Positions 16,061-24,669 of a stretch of DNA of 64,000 nt are shown here, piece after piece (the stretch's first letter is position 1; each line of letters begins with the position of its first letter). Origin of the DNA: Pelagibius litoralis (GTDB taxonomy: Bacteria > Pseudomonadota > Alphaproteobacteria > Kiloniellales > Kiloniellaceae); contig NZ_JAAQPH010000019.1 of NCBI RefSeq assembly GCF_011683915.1, forward strand, positions 40,786-104,785, written 5' to 3'. The notes under the pieces were generated by a model. That model saw nothing but the letters and a program-made list of their open reading frames with translations. It was not told where the DNA came from and did not search any database. Both the position numbers and the translations under genes were made by a program.

Positions 16061-18244
16061 TCAAGCCAGGGCTTCGGTCACCCGCTCTGGCGTGAAGGGC
16101 AGGCGGCGCAGGCGCTTTCCGGTCAGGGCATAAAAGGCATTGGCGACGGCCGCGGCGACCATGGGCGTGCCGACTTCGCCGATGCCGGTCGGCGGTCCGT
16201 CGCTGACCTCCAGATGGATGTCGATCTCGGGCACTTCGTCGGCGCGCAGGATTTCGTAATCGTAGTAGTTGTTCTGCACGACTTCTCCGCCTTGGATCGT
16301 GATCGACTCCTTCAAACTGCTGCTCAGCCCGAAGACGATACCGCCTTCGATCTGCGCCAGGGCGTTATCGGGCGAAATGATCAGGCCGGCATCCACTGCC
16401 GCCCAGAACCGCTGCACGGTGATACTGCCGCTGTCCCGATCCAGCGCGACCTCGGCGATGCCGGCGGCCATGGAATCGCCGTAACCGGCGAAGGACAGGC
16501 CAAGCGCCGTCTCACCCGGGGGCCGGCCCCAGCCGGCGCGTTCCGCCACTTTTTCCAGAAGCCGCCGGCCGCGGGTGTTGTCACCCATCAAGGCAAGGCG
16601 AAAGGTGAGACCGTCCTGGCCGGCCGCTGCCGCCAGCTCGTCCATGAAAGCCTCTGCGGCAAAGCTGGTGTAGCTTGCGCCGATCCCACGCCAGGGGGCC
16701 AGCCGGGCCCGGCGTTCGGTGATGACGTGCTCGGCGAGCAGGCCGTCGATGGCGTAGAACTTACTCTCGGATCCGCGCACCGAGATGATATCGGTCGGCG
16801 CCACCTGGTCCCAACGCAGCGGGTTGAAGTAGGCGATGACCGAGGGTGTGGCGATACGATGATGCCAGCCGCTGAGCTTGCCATCGGCGGTCAGTCCGGC
16901 CCGCAGCCGTTGCGCGGCGGCGGGGCGGAAGGCGCCGTGCTTCACGTCGTCTTCGCGGCTCCATACCACCTTCACCGGCCGCCCCAGCGCTTTGGAAGTC
17001 AACAGAGCGTCGCGCAGGTACTCCTGGGTCAGCGCGGTGCGGCGGCCGAAGCTGCCGCCCATGGTCATCATGTGCAGGCGGATCCGCTCCGGCGTTGCCT
17101 CCAGCACTTCGGTAATGGTCCGCATGGTCCAGCTCTGGGTCTGGCTGCCGACCCAGACCTCGGCGCCGCGCCCGTCGGAATCGACGGCGGCCACCGCGGC
17201 CATGGGCTCGATCTGGGCGTGATAGGCGTAGTCGGAGAGGTAATCGGCCTCGACCACTTTTGCCGCGTTATCGATGGCTAACGGCGCATCGCCGACGCTG
17301 CGCCAGGCAACGCCGTCGCGCGCCGCATCGCCTGCTGCCGCGGTGTAGGCGGTGAGATCGGTCTCGCTGTCGAAGGCGCGGGCCGGCGCCGTCTCGCTCC
17401 ATGTCACATCCAGGCTGTCCTTGCCGATGAAGGCTGCTTCCAGCCGTTCGGCGACGACGGCAACACCATCCGGCAGAGTTACCGTTTGCAAGACGCCCGG
17501 GACGTCCAGTGCCTCGCTGTCGTCTATCTCGAGCGGCGTTTCGCCCTCCACCGGGCTGCGCAGGACGGCCGCGTAGAGCATATCGGGCACCTGCACGTCG
17601 ATGGCATAGCGTTCACGCCCGCTGCTTTTGGCCGGCACGTCGCGGCGCGGGACATTCTGCCCGATCAGGCGGTAGTCGGCGCGGGCTTTGAAATCTGCCT
17701 CGGAAACTTCAGGAATGCTTGGCAGCGGGCCGGGCAGGGCGGCAAGCGCGCCATAGCTCAGGCGCCGCCCGCTCGCGGCATGCACCACAAGGCCCGGCTC
17801 CGTCGTCAGGCTGTCCAGGGAAACCGACCATTCGCCGGCGGCGCGTTGCATCAGCATGCGCCGGGCCTGGGCGCCGGCCTTCCTCAGGCTATCGAAGTAG
17901 CCGTAAACGCCAGTGCTGCCGGCGGTGTAGAGAACGCCGCCGAAGATCGGGTTGCCGAAAGTCCGGTCATCGCGGTTCAACTGTTCGATCTCCACGCGAT
18001 CCCAATCCGCATCCAGCTCTTCGGCGAGAATCAGCGGCAGGGCCGAAGAGCTGCCCTGGCCCATTTCCGTTGAGGGAAAGACGATGGTGATGGTGTCGTC
18101 GGGGTCGATCCGTACCCAGGCGTTGGCGTCCAGGCCCTGCATTTGCCCGGCTTCTGCTGATGCGGCCTGAAGGATGCCGCTATTGCCGACGACAAAGGTC
18201 AGCGCCGCGCCGCTGGCGATGAATGCGCGTCGTGTCAGAGCCAT
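16061..18244 (-). CDS. Molybdopterin-binding subunit of an IorB-type aldehyde/N-heterocycle oxidoreductase
   Basis: A 727-residue xanthine-oxidase-family large subunit of the isoquinoline 1-oxidoreductase beta branch. The N-terminus has a twin-arginine signal (TRRAFIASGAALTF), so the folded molybdoenzyme is exported. Molybdopterin-binding segments include STEMGQGSSSALP and GGSFGRR, and the active-site Glu is in GIGEVGTP (Glu690). It begins one base after the stop of the 2Fe-2S subunit gene, indicating translational coupling. With the cytochrome c upstream it would oxidise an aldehyde or N-heterocycle in the periplasm and pass electrons to the respiratory chain. The substrate is not determinable; no XdhC-type chaperone is nearby. 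Confidence 0.88.
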   Translation of the reverse strand: MALTRRAFIASGAALTFVVGNSGILQAASAEAGQMQGLDANAWVRIDPDDTITIVFPSTEMGQGSSSALPLILAEELDADWDRVEIEQLNRDDRTFGNPIFGGVLYTAGSTGVYGYFDSLRKAGAQARRMLMQRAAGEWSVSLDSLTTEPGLVVHAASGRRLSYGALAALPGPLPSIPEVSEADFKARADYRLIGQNVPRRDVPAKSSGRERYAIDVQVPDMLYAAVLRSPVEGETPLEIDDSEALDVPGVLQTVTLPDGVAVVAERLEAAFIGKDSLDVTWSETAPARAFDSETDLTAYTAAAGDAARDGVAWRSVGDAPLAIDNAAKVVEADYLSDYAYHAQIEPMAAVAAVDSDGRGAEVWVGSQTQSWTMRTITEVLEATPERIRLHMMTMGGSFGRRTALTQEYLRDALLTSKALGRPVKVVWSREDDVKHGAFRPAAAQRLRAGLTADGKLSGWHHRIATPSVIAYFNPLRWDQVAPTDIISVRGSESKFYAIDGLLAEHVITERRARLAPWRGIGASYTSFAAEAFMDELAAAAGQDGLTFRLALMGDNTRGRRLLEKVAERAGWGRPPGETALGLSFAGYGDSMAAGIAEVALDRDSGSITVQRFWAAVDAGLIISPDNALAQIEGGIVFGLSSSLKESITIQGGEVVQNNYYDYEILRADEVPEIDIHLEVSDGPPTGIGEVGTPMVAAAVANAFYALTGKRLRRLPFTPERVTEALA

Positions 18245-18245
18245 C

Positions 18246-18698
18246 TCAAGCCTCCCTGGCGGCGCGCTGTATCGCCTTTACGATCCGGTTGTAGGTACCG
18301 CAGCGGCAAAGATTGGTGCTCATGGCCGCGACAATCTCCTGGCGCTGCGGGTCCGGGTTCTCCTCAAGCAGGGCCGCCGCCCGCATGATCTGACCGGACT
18401 GGCAATAACCGCACTGCGGCACCTGTTCGGCGACCCAGGCCCGTTTCAAGGGATGATCGTCTTCGCCGGGCAGGCCCTCGATGGTGGTCACGGCCGATCC
18501 GGCGACGGCGTCAAGCGGCGTCAGGCAGGCGAAGGCCGGTACGCCGTCGACATGCACGGTGCAGGCGCCACACATGCCGGCACCGCAGCCGAATTTCGTG
18601 CCGGTCAGGCCCAGGTGCTCGCGCAGCACCCACAGCAGGGCGGTATCGGGGGCGGCGTCGACTTGTACAGTCTGTCCGTTGACGACGAGGTCGGTCAT
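18246..18698 (-). CDS. 2Fe-2S subunit of the molybdenum hydroxylase (IorA-type)
   Basis: A 150-residue small subunit carrying two [2Fe-2S] clusters. The plant-ferredoxin-type cluster is bound by Cys38, Cys43, Cys46 and Cys58 ([13 protein letters not shown]...ACL). The second is bound by Cys96, Cys99, Cys131 and Cys133 (CGYC, CRC). It lacks a signal peptide, as expected when it is carried across the membrane with its Tat-targeted partner. The gene lies between a cytochrome c gene and the molybdopterin subunit in one operon. All cluster ligands are present. Confidence 0.93.
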   Translation of the reverse strand: MTDLVVNGQTVQVDAAPDTALLWVLREHLGLTGTKFGCGAGMCGACTVHVDGVPAFACLTPLDAVAGSAVTTIEGLPGEDDHPLKRAWVAEQVPQCGYCQSGQIMRAAALLEENPDPQRQEIVAAMSTNLCRCGTYNRIVKAIQRAAREA

Positions 18699-18744
18699 GG
18701 CGCTTTCCTCCTTCGGCTGCGCTCGGCAGCGGGGGTTGCTTGTC

Positions 18745-19146
18745 CTATTCGGTACTGAGGGTCCTCAGATAGGCGATGAGATCGGCGGCATCGTCGGGAT
18801 TGCGCAAGCCGACCCGCATTGTCGTGCCCGGCAGAAAGCCAAGGGGGTCGATCAGATAGGCCGTCAGCGTCTCGTCGTCCCAGACGATGTCGGCTTCGCG
18901 CATCGCCCGCGAATAGCGGAAACCTTCCACGGCGCCGGCGGATTGGCCGACGATGCCGAAGAGGTGCGGACCGGCCCGGTTCTCTCCCGGCGCCACGCTG
19001 TGGCAGGTTGCGCATTGCCGGTAGACGCGCTCTCCGGCGGCCGGGTCGCCGGCCGCTTCCTGCGCGGCTGCCGAGGTCGTCAAGATGGCCGGGAAACTGG
19101 CCGCGCAAGCAAGGGCGGCCAAAGCACCGGTGACGTGCGAAACCAT
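18745..19146 (-). CDS. Class I c-type cytochrome
   Basis: A 133-residue exported mono-haem cytochrome. The ATG at 19146 gives a normal signal peptide ([18 protein letters not shown] to AAAQ); the same frame is open further upstream but would run across the AraC promoter and gene start. Haem is bound through CATCH (Cys45, Cys48, His49), with Met110 in LPGTTMRVG as the probable sixth ligand, as in cytochrome c2-like proteins. It leads the molybdenum hydroxylase operon and is the likely electron acceptor of that enzyme in the periplasm. Confidence 0.88.
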   Translation of the reverse strand: MVSHVTGALAALACAASFPAILTTSAAAQEAAGDPAAGERVYRQCATCHSVAPGENRAGPHLFGIVGQSAGAVEGFRYSRAMREADIVWDDETLTAYLIDPLGFLPGTTMRVGLRNPDDAADLIAYLRTLSTE

Positions 19147-19336
19147 CGCTTTGCGCTTCACGGCTGATGCTTTCGGTGCTGTTGCAAAACGGACACTCCA
19201 GGGTGAGGGGGCGGCCCGCAACGGCGCGCCGCACACGCAGGCGCGGCAGGGTTGCAAAGCCGATCTACCCTTGAATCTAGGGCTGCGTTTCCCATCTGTC
19301 TTTCGAGATCCGGTCAAAGTCTTTGGACGATCAGCC

Positions 19337-20143
19337 ATGTACGATCTGGCAGATCACCCGGCGGACCGTGCCGCGGCGCCGATCGTCGGTGAGTACTGGG
19401 ACGAACCGGGTTCGAACAGCGTGTCATGGCACAGCCATCGGCGCGGCCAGTTGATTTATGCCCAACGCGGTTGCGTCCGTGTGCATACCGAAGATGCGCT
19501 TTTCGTGGTGCCGCCGCACCGCGCCGTCTGGGTTCCACCGGAAACCATCCATGCCGCCCACTACCCGCGCGAGGTTGCCTTTCGCGGACTTTTCGTGATC
19601 GCCGCGCTCTGTGCGACGCTGCCGCAGCGGGCGACCGTGATGCAGGTCGATCCGCTGACCAGAGAGTTGATCGACGCGGCGGTACGCCTGCCCTGGGACT
19701 ATCCGGCCGACGGCCACGAGCAACGCCTGATGACGGTGCTCATGGACCGGCTGGTGGTGCTGCCGGCGGCGCCGTTGAGCCTTCCGGAAGGCCGCGATGA
19801 GCGGGTTCTGCGGGTGATGCGGGCCTTACGGGCCGACCCTGCCGACAACCGATCCCTTGGGCTCTGGGCGCGTTCGGTCCATCTGAGCGAGCGCACGCTG
19901 ACCCGCCGCTTCGCGGTCGACACCGGCATGTCCTTCGGTGTCTGGCGCCAGCAGCTTCGCCTGACCGTTGCCCTGGAACGTCTTGCCGCCGGGGAACCGG
20001 TCACCACGGTCGCCATCGACCTGGGCTACGGCACGCCCAGCAGTTTCACGACGATGTTCAAGAAAGCCTTGGGGGTGCCCCCCAGCACCTATTTTTCCCG
20101 AGGGCTTCTTTCTCACGACTCCGCCGGGTCTGATATAGATTAG
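19337..20143 (+). CDS. AraC-family transcriptional regulator
   Basis: A 268-residue regulator with an N-terminal cupin sensor domain (about 20-140; HSHRRGQLIYAQRG and VPPHRAVWVPPETIHAAHYP are typical) and a C-terminal double helix-turn-helix (about 170-265; LGLWARSVHLSERTLTRRF and AIDLGYGTPSSFTTMFKKALG). It belongs to the cupin-type AraC group that often controls detoxification or efflux genes. It is divergent from the cytochrome c/molybdenum hydroxylase operon, with 190 bp between the chosen starts, and probably regulates it in response to its substrate. The start at 19337 fits the fold. Confidence 0.9.
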   Translation: MYDLADHPADRAAAPIVGEYWDEPGSNSVSWHSHRRGQLIYAQRGCVRVHTEDALFVVPPHRAVWVPPETIHAAHYPREVAFRGLFVIAALCATLPQRATVMQVDPLTRELIDAAVRLPWDYPADGHEQRLMTVLMDRLVVLPAAPLSLPEGRDERVLRVMRALRADPADNRSLGLWARSVHLSERTLTRRFAVDTGMSFGVWRQQLRLTVALERLAAGEPVTTVAIDLGYGTPSSFTTMFKKALGVPPSTYFSRGLLSHDSAGSDID

Positions 20144-20182
20144 CTTCCGTTGCGTCTCACATTTGACCGAGTCTTCAATTCC

Positions 20183-22009
20183 ATGCCGATCCGCCGTCTG
20201 CCCGAAACCCTGGTGAACCAGATCGCCGCTGGCGAGGTGGTGGAGCGTCCGGCCGCGGCGGTGAAGGAACTGGTGGAAAACGCCCTGGACGCCGGGGCGC
20301 GGCATGTCGACGTGGTGCTGCGCGACGGCGGCCGGGCGCTGATCGCCGTCACCGACGACGGCAGCGGCATGGCGCCGGAGGAACTGCTGCTGGCGGTCGA
20401 ACGCCACGCCACCTCCAAGCTGCCGGACGACGATCTGGTGCACATCGCCTCCCTGGGTTTCCGGGGGGAGGCCTTGCCCTCCATCGGTGCGGTGGCGCGT
20501 CTCACCGTCACCAGCCGCCCGCCTGAGGCCGAAGAGGCCTGGTCGCTGCTGGTCGAGGGCGGCAAGCTGGGCCGGCCGCAGCCGGCGGCCCATCCCCGGG
20601 GCACCCGGGTCGAGGTGCGCGACCTCTTCTTTGCGACGCCGGCGCGGCTGAAGTTCCTGAAGACCGCGCGCACCGAGGTTTCCCACGCCCAGGACACCCT
20701 GAACCGCCTTGCCATGGCCCACCCCCAGGTCGGTTTCACCCTGAGCGACGGGGACCGCAAGCTGATCGGCCTCGCCCCGGCGGAGGGCGAACTTTTCGAT
20801 GCCCGCCTGAAGCGCCTCTCCGCCGTCATGGGGCGCGACTTTGCCGACAACGCCCTGGCGATCTCGGCGCAGCGCGAAGGGATCGGCCTGACCGGCTACA
20901 TCGGCCTGCCGACCCTCAACCGCGGCAACGCCCAGCAGCAGTACCTCTTCGTCAACGGCCGCCCGGTGCGCGACAAGCTGCTCTACGGGGCGGTGCGCGG
21001 CGCCTATCAGGATTTCCTCGCCCGCGACCGCCACCCCCTGTTGGCGCTCTTCGTCGAGCTGCCGCCGGAACAGGTCGACGTGAACGTCCATCCGACCAAG
21101 GCGGAGGTGCGCTTTCGCGACCCCGGCCTGGTGCGCGGCCTTATTGTCTCCGCCGCCAAGCATGCCCTGGCCGAAGCCGGGCACCGGGCCGCCACCACCG
21201 TCTCCGACCTCGCCCTGGGGGCGCTGCGCCCCGCCGGTGGCACAGGTGTCGGTGGTTGGGGCTCGTCTTATCAAGGCAGCCGGCTGCCGGCCGGCTTGGC
21301 CGAGGCAACGGCGCACTACCAGGCGCCGGTTGGTCATGGCGCCCTGCCGGGCCTGCAGGGCGCACCCTCGGCGGCGGCGCCGTCCATGCATCCCGGCGCG
21401 ATGCCGAACGAGACTGTCGATCCGGACGGCTTTCCTCTTGGCGCCGCCCGCGCCCAGGTCCACGGCACCTATGTCGTCGCCCAGACCGGTGACGGCATTG
21501 TCATCGTCGACCAGCATGCGGCGCACGAGCGGCTGGTCTACGAGCGCATGAAAGAACAGCTCGGCGAAACCGGCGTGGCGCGCCAGATGCTGCTGCTGCC
21601 CGAGGTGGTGGAAATGGAAGAGTCGGCGGCGGCCCGCGTCGTCGCCCGCGCCGAAGAACTGGCCGAGCTGGGCCTGGTGCTGGAGGCTTTCGGCCCCGGC
21701 GCCGTGGTGGTGCGCGAGGTGCCGGCGCTGCTCGGCAAGGTCGATGTCCAGGGCCTGATCCGCGATCTCGCCGACGAACTGGCGGAGCTGGGTGAGGCGC
21801 TGGCCCTGCGCGAACGCCTGGAACACGTCTGCGGCACCCTGGCCTGTCACGGCTCGGTGCGCGCCGGGCGTATCCTCAACGTCGAGGAGATGAACGCCCT
21901 GCTGCGCCAGATGGAGGAAACCCCCCATTCCGGCCAGTGCAACCACGGCCGTCCGACCTACGTCGAACTGAAACTGGCGGACATCGAAAAGTTGTTCGGC
22001 CGGCGTTAG
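20183..22009 (+). CDS. mutL: DNA mismatch repair protein MutL, endonuclease type
   Basis: A 608-residue mismatch repair ATPase and nicking enzyme. The start at 20183 gives the standard [18 protein letters not shown] beginning; the in-frame start at 20150 adds non-conserved residues. GHKL ATPase motifs are [16 protein letters not shown] and [10 protein letters not shown]. The C-terminal domain has [12 protein letters not shown] starting at Asp443, an exact DQHAx2Ex4E endonuclease motif, with ACHGS and CNHGRPT as accessory metal-site elements. MutL can therefore nick DNA itself, as in bacteria without MutH. The linker (about 335-420) is Gly/Ala-rich. Confidence 0.97.
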   Translation: MPIRRLPETLVNQIAAGEVVERPAAAVKELVENALDAGARHVDVVLRDGGRALIAVTDDGSGMAPEELLLAVERHATSKLPDDDLVHIASLGFRGEALPSIGAVARLTVTSRPPEAEEAWSLLVEGGKLGRPQPAAHPRGTRVEVRDLFFATPARLKFLKTARTEVSHAQDTLNRLAMAHPQVGFTLSDGDRKLIGLAPAEGELFDARLKRLSAVMGRDFADNALAISAQREGIGLTGYIGLPTLNRGNAQQQYLFVNGRPVRDKLLYGAVRGAYQDFLARDRHPLLALFVELPPEQVDVNVHPTKAEVRFRDPGLVRGLIVSAAKHALAEAGHRAATTVSDLALGALRPAGGTGVGGWGSSYQGSRLPAGLAEATAHYQAPVGHGALPGLQGAPSAAAPSMHPGAMPNETVDPDGFPLGAARAQVHGTYVVAQTGDGIVIVDQHAAHERLVYERMKEQLGETGVARQMLLLPEVVEMEESAAARVVARAEELAELGLVLEAFGPGAVVVREVPALLGKVDVQGLIRDLADELAELGEALALRERLEHVCGTLACHGSVRAGRILNVEEMNALLRQMEETPHSGQCNHGRPTYVELKLADIEKLFGRR

Positions 22010-22036
22010 TCACTGAGCGTCTTACTTTCTTTGTCT

Positions 22037-22318
22037 ATGTTCAGGGAACAATTGGGAGAGATTGTGGACGAACCTTGGACAGGCAAAAATCGGCCTCCGC
22101 AGATACCAGAGACGTGGCGTGGTCGTGCATTGCGTGGTAGCGATGGGTGGTGCTGGGAAGATCCCGAGAACAGCGGCAACAGCGTTCGAATCTACAAAGG
22201 CGATCCTGCAAATCCGGTTCCGTCGAAGCGGGTACCCTACGTCGTGGTTTGTTCAGATGGCCTCTTGATGGACCGTAGCGGCGATCCGATCCCAGGAAGC
22301 AATTGTCCGGAAGACTGA
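22037..22318 (+). CDS. Small orphan protein resembling a polymorphic-toxin C-terminal region
   Basis: A 93-residue frame starting at ATG 22037, with no good ribosome binding site. The segment NSVRIYKGDPANPVPSKRVP followed by YVVVCSDGLLMDRSGDPIPG is similar in style to the end region of some RHS/polymorphic toxin proteins (VRIM-type, then GDPxSPYP). I cannot confirm a family. It has lower GC than mutL and lies at the edge of a patch of repeats and HTH genes. It may be an orphan toxin tail, the remnant of a larger gene, or an unrelated small protein. Confidence 0.45.
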   Translation: MFREQLGEIVDEPWTGKNRPPQIPETWRGRALRGSDGWCWEDPENSGNSVRIYKGDPANPVPSKRVPYVVVCSDGLLMDRSGDPIPGSNCPED

Positions 22319-22376
22319 CTCTTCTTGGATGTGAATATCAGCTTCTTCGCAGGCGGGACGTTATCGTCCCCGCGTC

Positions 22377-22526
22377 TCCCCCTCACCCTCCCACTTCGTG
22401 GGCCCCTCCCTCTCCCGCCAGGGGAGAGGGATTCTCTTGCCGCCCCTTTTTGTTCCTCCCTCTCCCCTCCGTGGGAGAGGGTCGGGGTGAGGGGGGCTTC
22501 CCGCGAAGCGGGAGGGTGACGGGTGG
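22377..22526. repeat. GC-rich inverted-repeat element (CCCTCTCCC/GGGAGAGGG type)
   Basis: The stretch is built of inverted repeats. Outer parts read CCCCCTCACCCTCCC on the left and GGGTCGGGGTGAGGGG on the right. Two internal hairpins are CCCTCTCCC-GCCA-GGGGAGAGGG (22408-22430) and CCCTCTCCC-CTCCGT-GGGAGAGGG (22458-22481). A further CCCGC-GAA-GCGGG hairpin follows. Palindromic sequences of this style are dispersed in many proteobacterial genomes between genes. Related but broken sequence lies at about 23304-23620, interrupted by the composite repeat. Confidence 0.75.
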
Positions 22527-22546
22527 GTGTGGCGGCTAGGTCGGAG

Positions 22547-22795
22547 TTAGCCGGCGCGGTCGCGCAGGCGCACGCCGGCGCCGCCGCCGTTTTCCTCGAT
22601 GAAGACCACGCCGGCGGCCTCCAGGGCGGCTTGGATGGCCAGGAGGTTGTTGCGGTGAGGTGTGCGCGAGCCGCGTTCGAACTCCAAAATCAGTTGCTTG
22701 GACACACCAGCGGCTTCGCCTAACTCGACTTGGCCCATCCGAACCAAGGCACGCGCGGCTCTGCATTGATCGGGCGTAATGTTACTTTTATACAC
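22547..22795 (-). CDS. Small XRE-family helix-turn-helix protein
   Basis: An 82-residue protein that is almost entirely an XRE-type DNA-binding domain. QCRAARALVRMGQVELGEAAGVSKQLILEFERGSRTPHRNN spans the five-helix fold, followed by AIQAALEAAGVVFIEENGGGAGVRL, a tail frequent in alphaproteobacterial short XRE regulators. The frame begins with GTG at 22795. It is divergent from a second XRE gene whose product shares the QCRAARA opening and the GVxFI end. No partner toxin is evident. It is probably an autoregulator or a remnant of a prophage-type switch. Confidence 0.75.
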   Translation of the reverse strand: MYKSNITPDQCRAARALVRMGQVELGEAAGVSKQLILEFERGSRTPHRNNLLAIQAALEAAGVVFIEENGGGAGVRLRDRAG

Positions 22796-22946
22796 AAACG
22801 TTACTTTTTGATATGAATGATGCTAGCTGCATGCTAGGTTCATAGGACAAGAGTGCTGCAACCGCAACGCTATCGCGAGCGGCGCGAGAGGGTGCTGACA
22901 CACCCGCCCGCGCCTGACCGCAACCAGACTTAACAGGAGTCCGGCT
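22796..22946. promoter_or_regulatory. Divergent control region of the two XRE genes
   Basis: This 151-bp spacer separates divergent HTH genes and is locally AT-rich. It contains part of a direct repeat, GTTACTTTT at 22781-22789 and 22800-22808 (19-bp spacing, about two helical turns), the first half overlapping the start of the minus-strand gene. ATGCTAG occurs twice at 22820-22826 and 22831-22837 (11-bp spacing). Such phased repeats are plausible binding sites for the encoded regulators; no experiment supports this. Confidence 0.4.
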
Positions 22947-23273
22947 ATGGCTGAACCTACCCTTATCACGGATTCGCCTGCGCTCAACCACAGCGCCCCC
23001 GGCGACCACCCTTCGCCGCCGGAGCCCGCCCGGATCACCGGCCCGCAGTGCCGGGCGGCCCGGGCCATGCTGCAGTGGGGTCGTGAGGAGCTCGCCGAGC
23101 GCAGCGGCGTCCATTACATCACCCTCTGCAACTTCGAACTCGGCCACTGCACCCTCAAGCCGCCGACGGCTCGCCTGCTGCGCCTGACCTTCATCGCTTC
23201 CGGCGTGCTGTTCATCGACGCCGACGCCAGCGGCGGCCCCGGTGTCTGCCTCGCCAAGCCGGAGGCGCCTTGA
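22947..23273 (+). CDS. XRE-family helix-turn-helix protein
   Basis: A 108-residue protein with a Pro/Ser-rich N-terminal 35 residues and then an XRE domain: QCRAARAMLQWGREELAERSGVHYITLCNFELGHCTLKPPTARLLRLTFIASGVLFID. The domain is paralogous to the product of the divergent gene at 22547-22795. AACAGGAGT upstream of the ATG gives a good ribosome binding site. It is likely a transcriptional regulator of itself and its neighbour. No other genes are clearly tied to it. Confidence 0.78.
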   Translation: MAEPTLITDSPALNHSAPGDHPSPPEPARITGPQCRAARAMLQWGREELAERSGVHYITLCNFELGHCTLKPPTARLLRLTFIASGVLFIDADASGGPGVCLAKPEAP

Positions 23274-23612
23274 GGCGGCGGGACAAAGGGTTTGAGAGGA
23301 AGTCCCCCTCACCCCGACCCTTGCATGTTGGAGATTGACCCGAATTGCGTAAGCATTGGGGTTGATCCCCGGGGGGTGGCCACCCCCCCCCCGGGATCGG
23401 ATGGGCGGGACCGCGCGACCCTAGAGCAGATCCCGGTCGGATGGAATCGCCGAAGGCGATCCATCGACCGGGTGAATCTGCTCTAACTGTTTGATGGCGA
23501 TCGGATCATGTTTTGACGGAACCACTTCGTGGTTGCGCCAAAACATGTGAATCCGATCTAGGCAAGAACCGTGGGAGAGGGAGGGTGAATGGGCCTTCCC
23601 GCGCAGCGGGGG
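23274..23612. other. Gene-free stretch holding two nested repeat families
   Basis: The 339 bp between the second XRE gene and the threonine dehydratase stop is made of repeats. The left part (23304-23324) has CCCCCTCACCCCGACCCT and the right part (23571-23616) GTGGGAGAGGGAGGGTGAA and CCCGCGCAGCGGG. These are the two sides of a CCCTCACC/GGGAGAGGG-type element like that at 22377-22526. Between them lie a CCCCGGGG-GTGGCCAC-CCCCCCCGGG palindrome (about 23369-23396) and the full composite repeat. No coding frame is supported. Confidence 0.6.
23424..23558. repeat. Composite palindromic repeat, copy B (complete, order reversed)
   Basis: A second 135-bp copy of the element at 6784-6918. Palindrome 2 comes first (23424-23483), a 15-bp linker (23484-23498), then palindrome 1 (23499-23558). 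Palindrome 2 and linker are inverted relative to copy A (3 differences over 60 bp and 3 over 15), as expected for an insertion in the other direction. Palindrome 1, however, is in the same orientation as in copy A (2 differences over 60 bp), so it is flipped relative to the rest of the element. The outer end is again TAGATCGG when read on the minus strand. Confidence 0.9.
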
Positions 23613-24632
23613 CTATGCCAGCCCGCGCCCCTTGGCGACCAGGGCCGCGAAGCGTTCCTCGCCGATGTTGCTGCCGCAGAAGATGACGCCGACGCGCTTG
23701 CCCGCGCAGGCCTGCTTGAGCGGGCCCATGACGGCGGCGGTGCTGGCGGCGCCCGCCGGCTCCACGGCGATCTTCAGGCCGTCGTAGATCAGGCCCATGG
23801 CGCGCAGCATGTCGTCGTCGCGGATCCGCACCAGTTCGTCCACATGGTCGCGGGCGACGGCGAAGGAGTAGGGCAGGGTCATGGGGGCGCCCAGGCTGTC
23901 GGCGATGGTGTCGACCTTCTCCAGGGTCTGGGGGCTGCCGGCGGCGAAACTCCGCGTCAGGCTGTCGGCGCCTTCCGGCTCGACCCCGATGACCCGGCAG
24001 TTGGGCTGCAGCAGTTTCATGGCCCGGGCCATGCCGGCGATCAGCCCGCCGCCGCCGACGGGGATCACCATGACGTCGAGATCGGGCATCTGCATCGCGG
24101 CTTCGCGTCCGCAGGTGGCGGTGCCGAGCACGGTGAGGGGGCTTTCGAAGGGATGGATGAAGCGTCGCCCTTCTTCCGCGACGATGCGGTCGACCTCGGC
24201 GAAGGCGCCGTGGATGTCGTCGGTCTGCACCACCTCGGCGCCCAGCGCGCGGCAGCCGGCGACGCGCACCGGATCGGCCGTTTTCATCATCACCACCTTG
24301 GCATGAACCTGGCGTTGGCGCGCCGCCCAGGCAACCGCCAGGGCATGGTTGCCGGCGGAGACGGCGGTGGCGCCGTGCCCGGCTTCCGCATCGCTGAAGT
24401 CGAGGATGTTCAACAAGGCGCCGCGGGCCTTGAAGGAACCGGCGTGCTGAAACAGCTCCAGCTTGCCGATCACTTCCGCGCCGCCCGGCAGGTGGGGCTT
24501 GAGGGCTTCGGCAACCAGCGGGACGACCGGCGTTTCAACGATACGGCCTTTCAGCGTCTGCGCAGCGGCTTCGATGGCCGCCAGGTCAGGGGCGTCCCGG
24601 CTGATCGCCTGTTCCCGGCATTGCTCGCTCAT
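23613..24632 (-). CDS. Threonine/serine dehydratase (PLP-dependent)
   Basis: A 339-residue fold-type II PLP enzyme of the threonine ammonia-lyase group, converting threonine (or serine) to a 2-oxo acid and ammonia. The cofactor lysine is Lys68 in HAGSFKARGALL and the phosphate-binding loop is PVGGGGLIAG. There is no C-terminal ACT regulatory domain, so it resembles catabolic TdcB-type or hydroxyectoine-type (EutB) dehydratases rather than biosynthetic IlvA. Its stop lies next to a repeat region. No ectoine genes are visible, so a catabolic threonine dehydratase is the safer reading. Confidence 0.85.
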   Translation of the reverse strand: MSEQCREQAISRDAPDLAAIEAAAQTLKGRIVETPVVPLVAEALKPHLPGGAEVIGKLELFQHAGSFKARGALLNILDFSDAEAGHGATAVSAGNHALAVAWAARQRQVHAKVVMMKTADPVRVAGCRALGAEVVQTDDIHGAFAEVDRIVAEEGRRFIHPFESPLTVLGTATCGREAAMQMPDLDVMVIPVGGGGLIAGMARAMKLLQPNCRVIGVEPEGADSLTRSFAAGSPQTLEKVDTIADSLGAPMTLPYSFAVARDHVDELVRIRDDDMLRAMGLIYDGLKIAVEPAGAASTAAVMGPLKQACAGKRVGVIFCGSNIGEERFAALVAKGRGLA

Positions 24633-24669
24633 ATCGATTCCATTCTTTGCGGCCGCGACCAGTTGTGTT

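Noticed and set aside
19826..21946. Long open frame (about 706 codons) antisense to the AraC and mutL genes
   Set aside because: A GC-bias shadow; it crosses two real genes and matches nothing.
22547..23273. Toxin-antitoxin module made from the XRE genes
   Set aside because: Both products are DNA-binding regulators and no toxin-like partner frame is adjacent.
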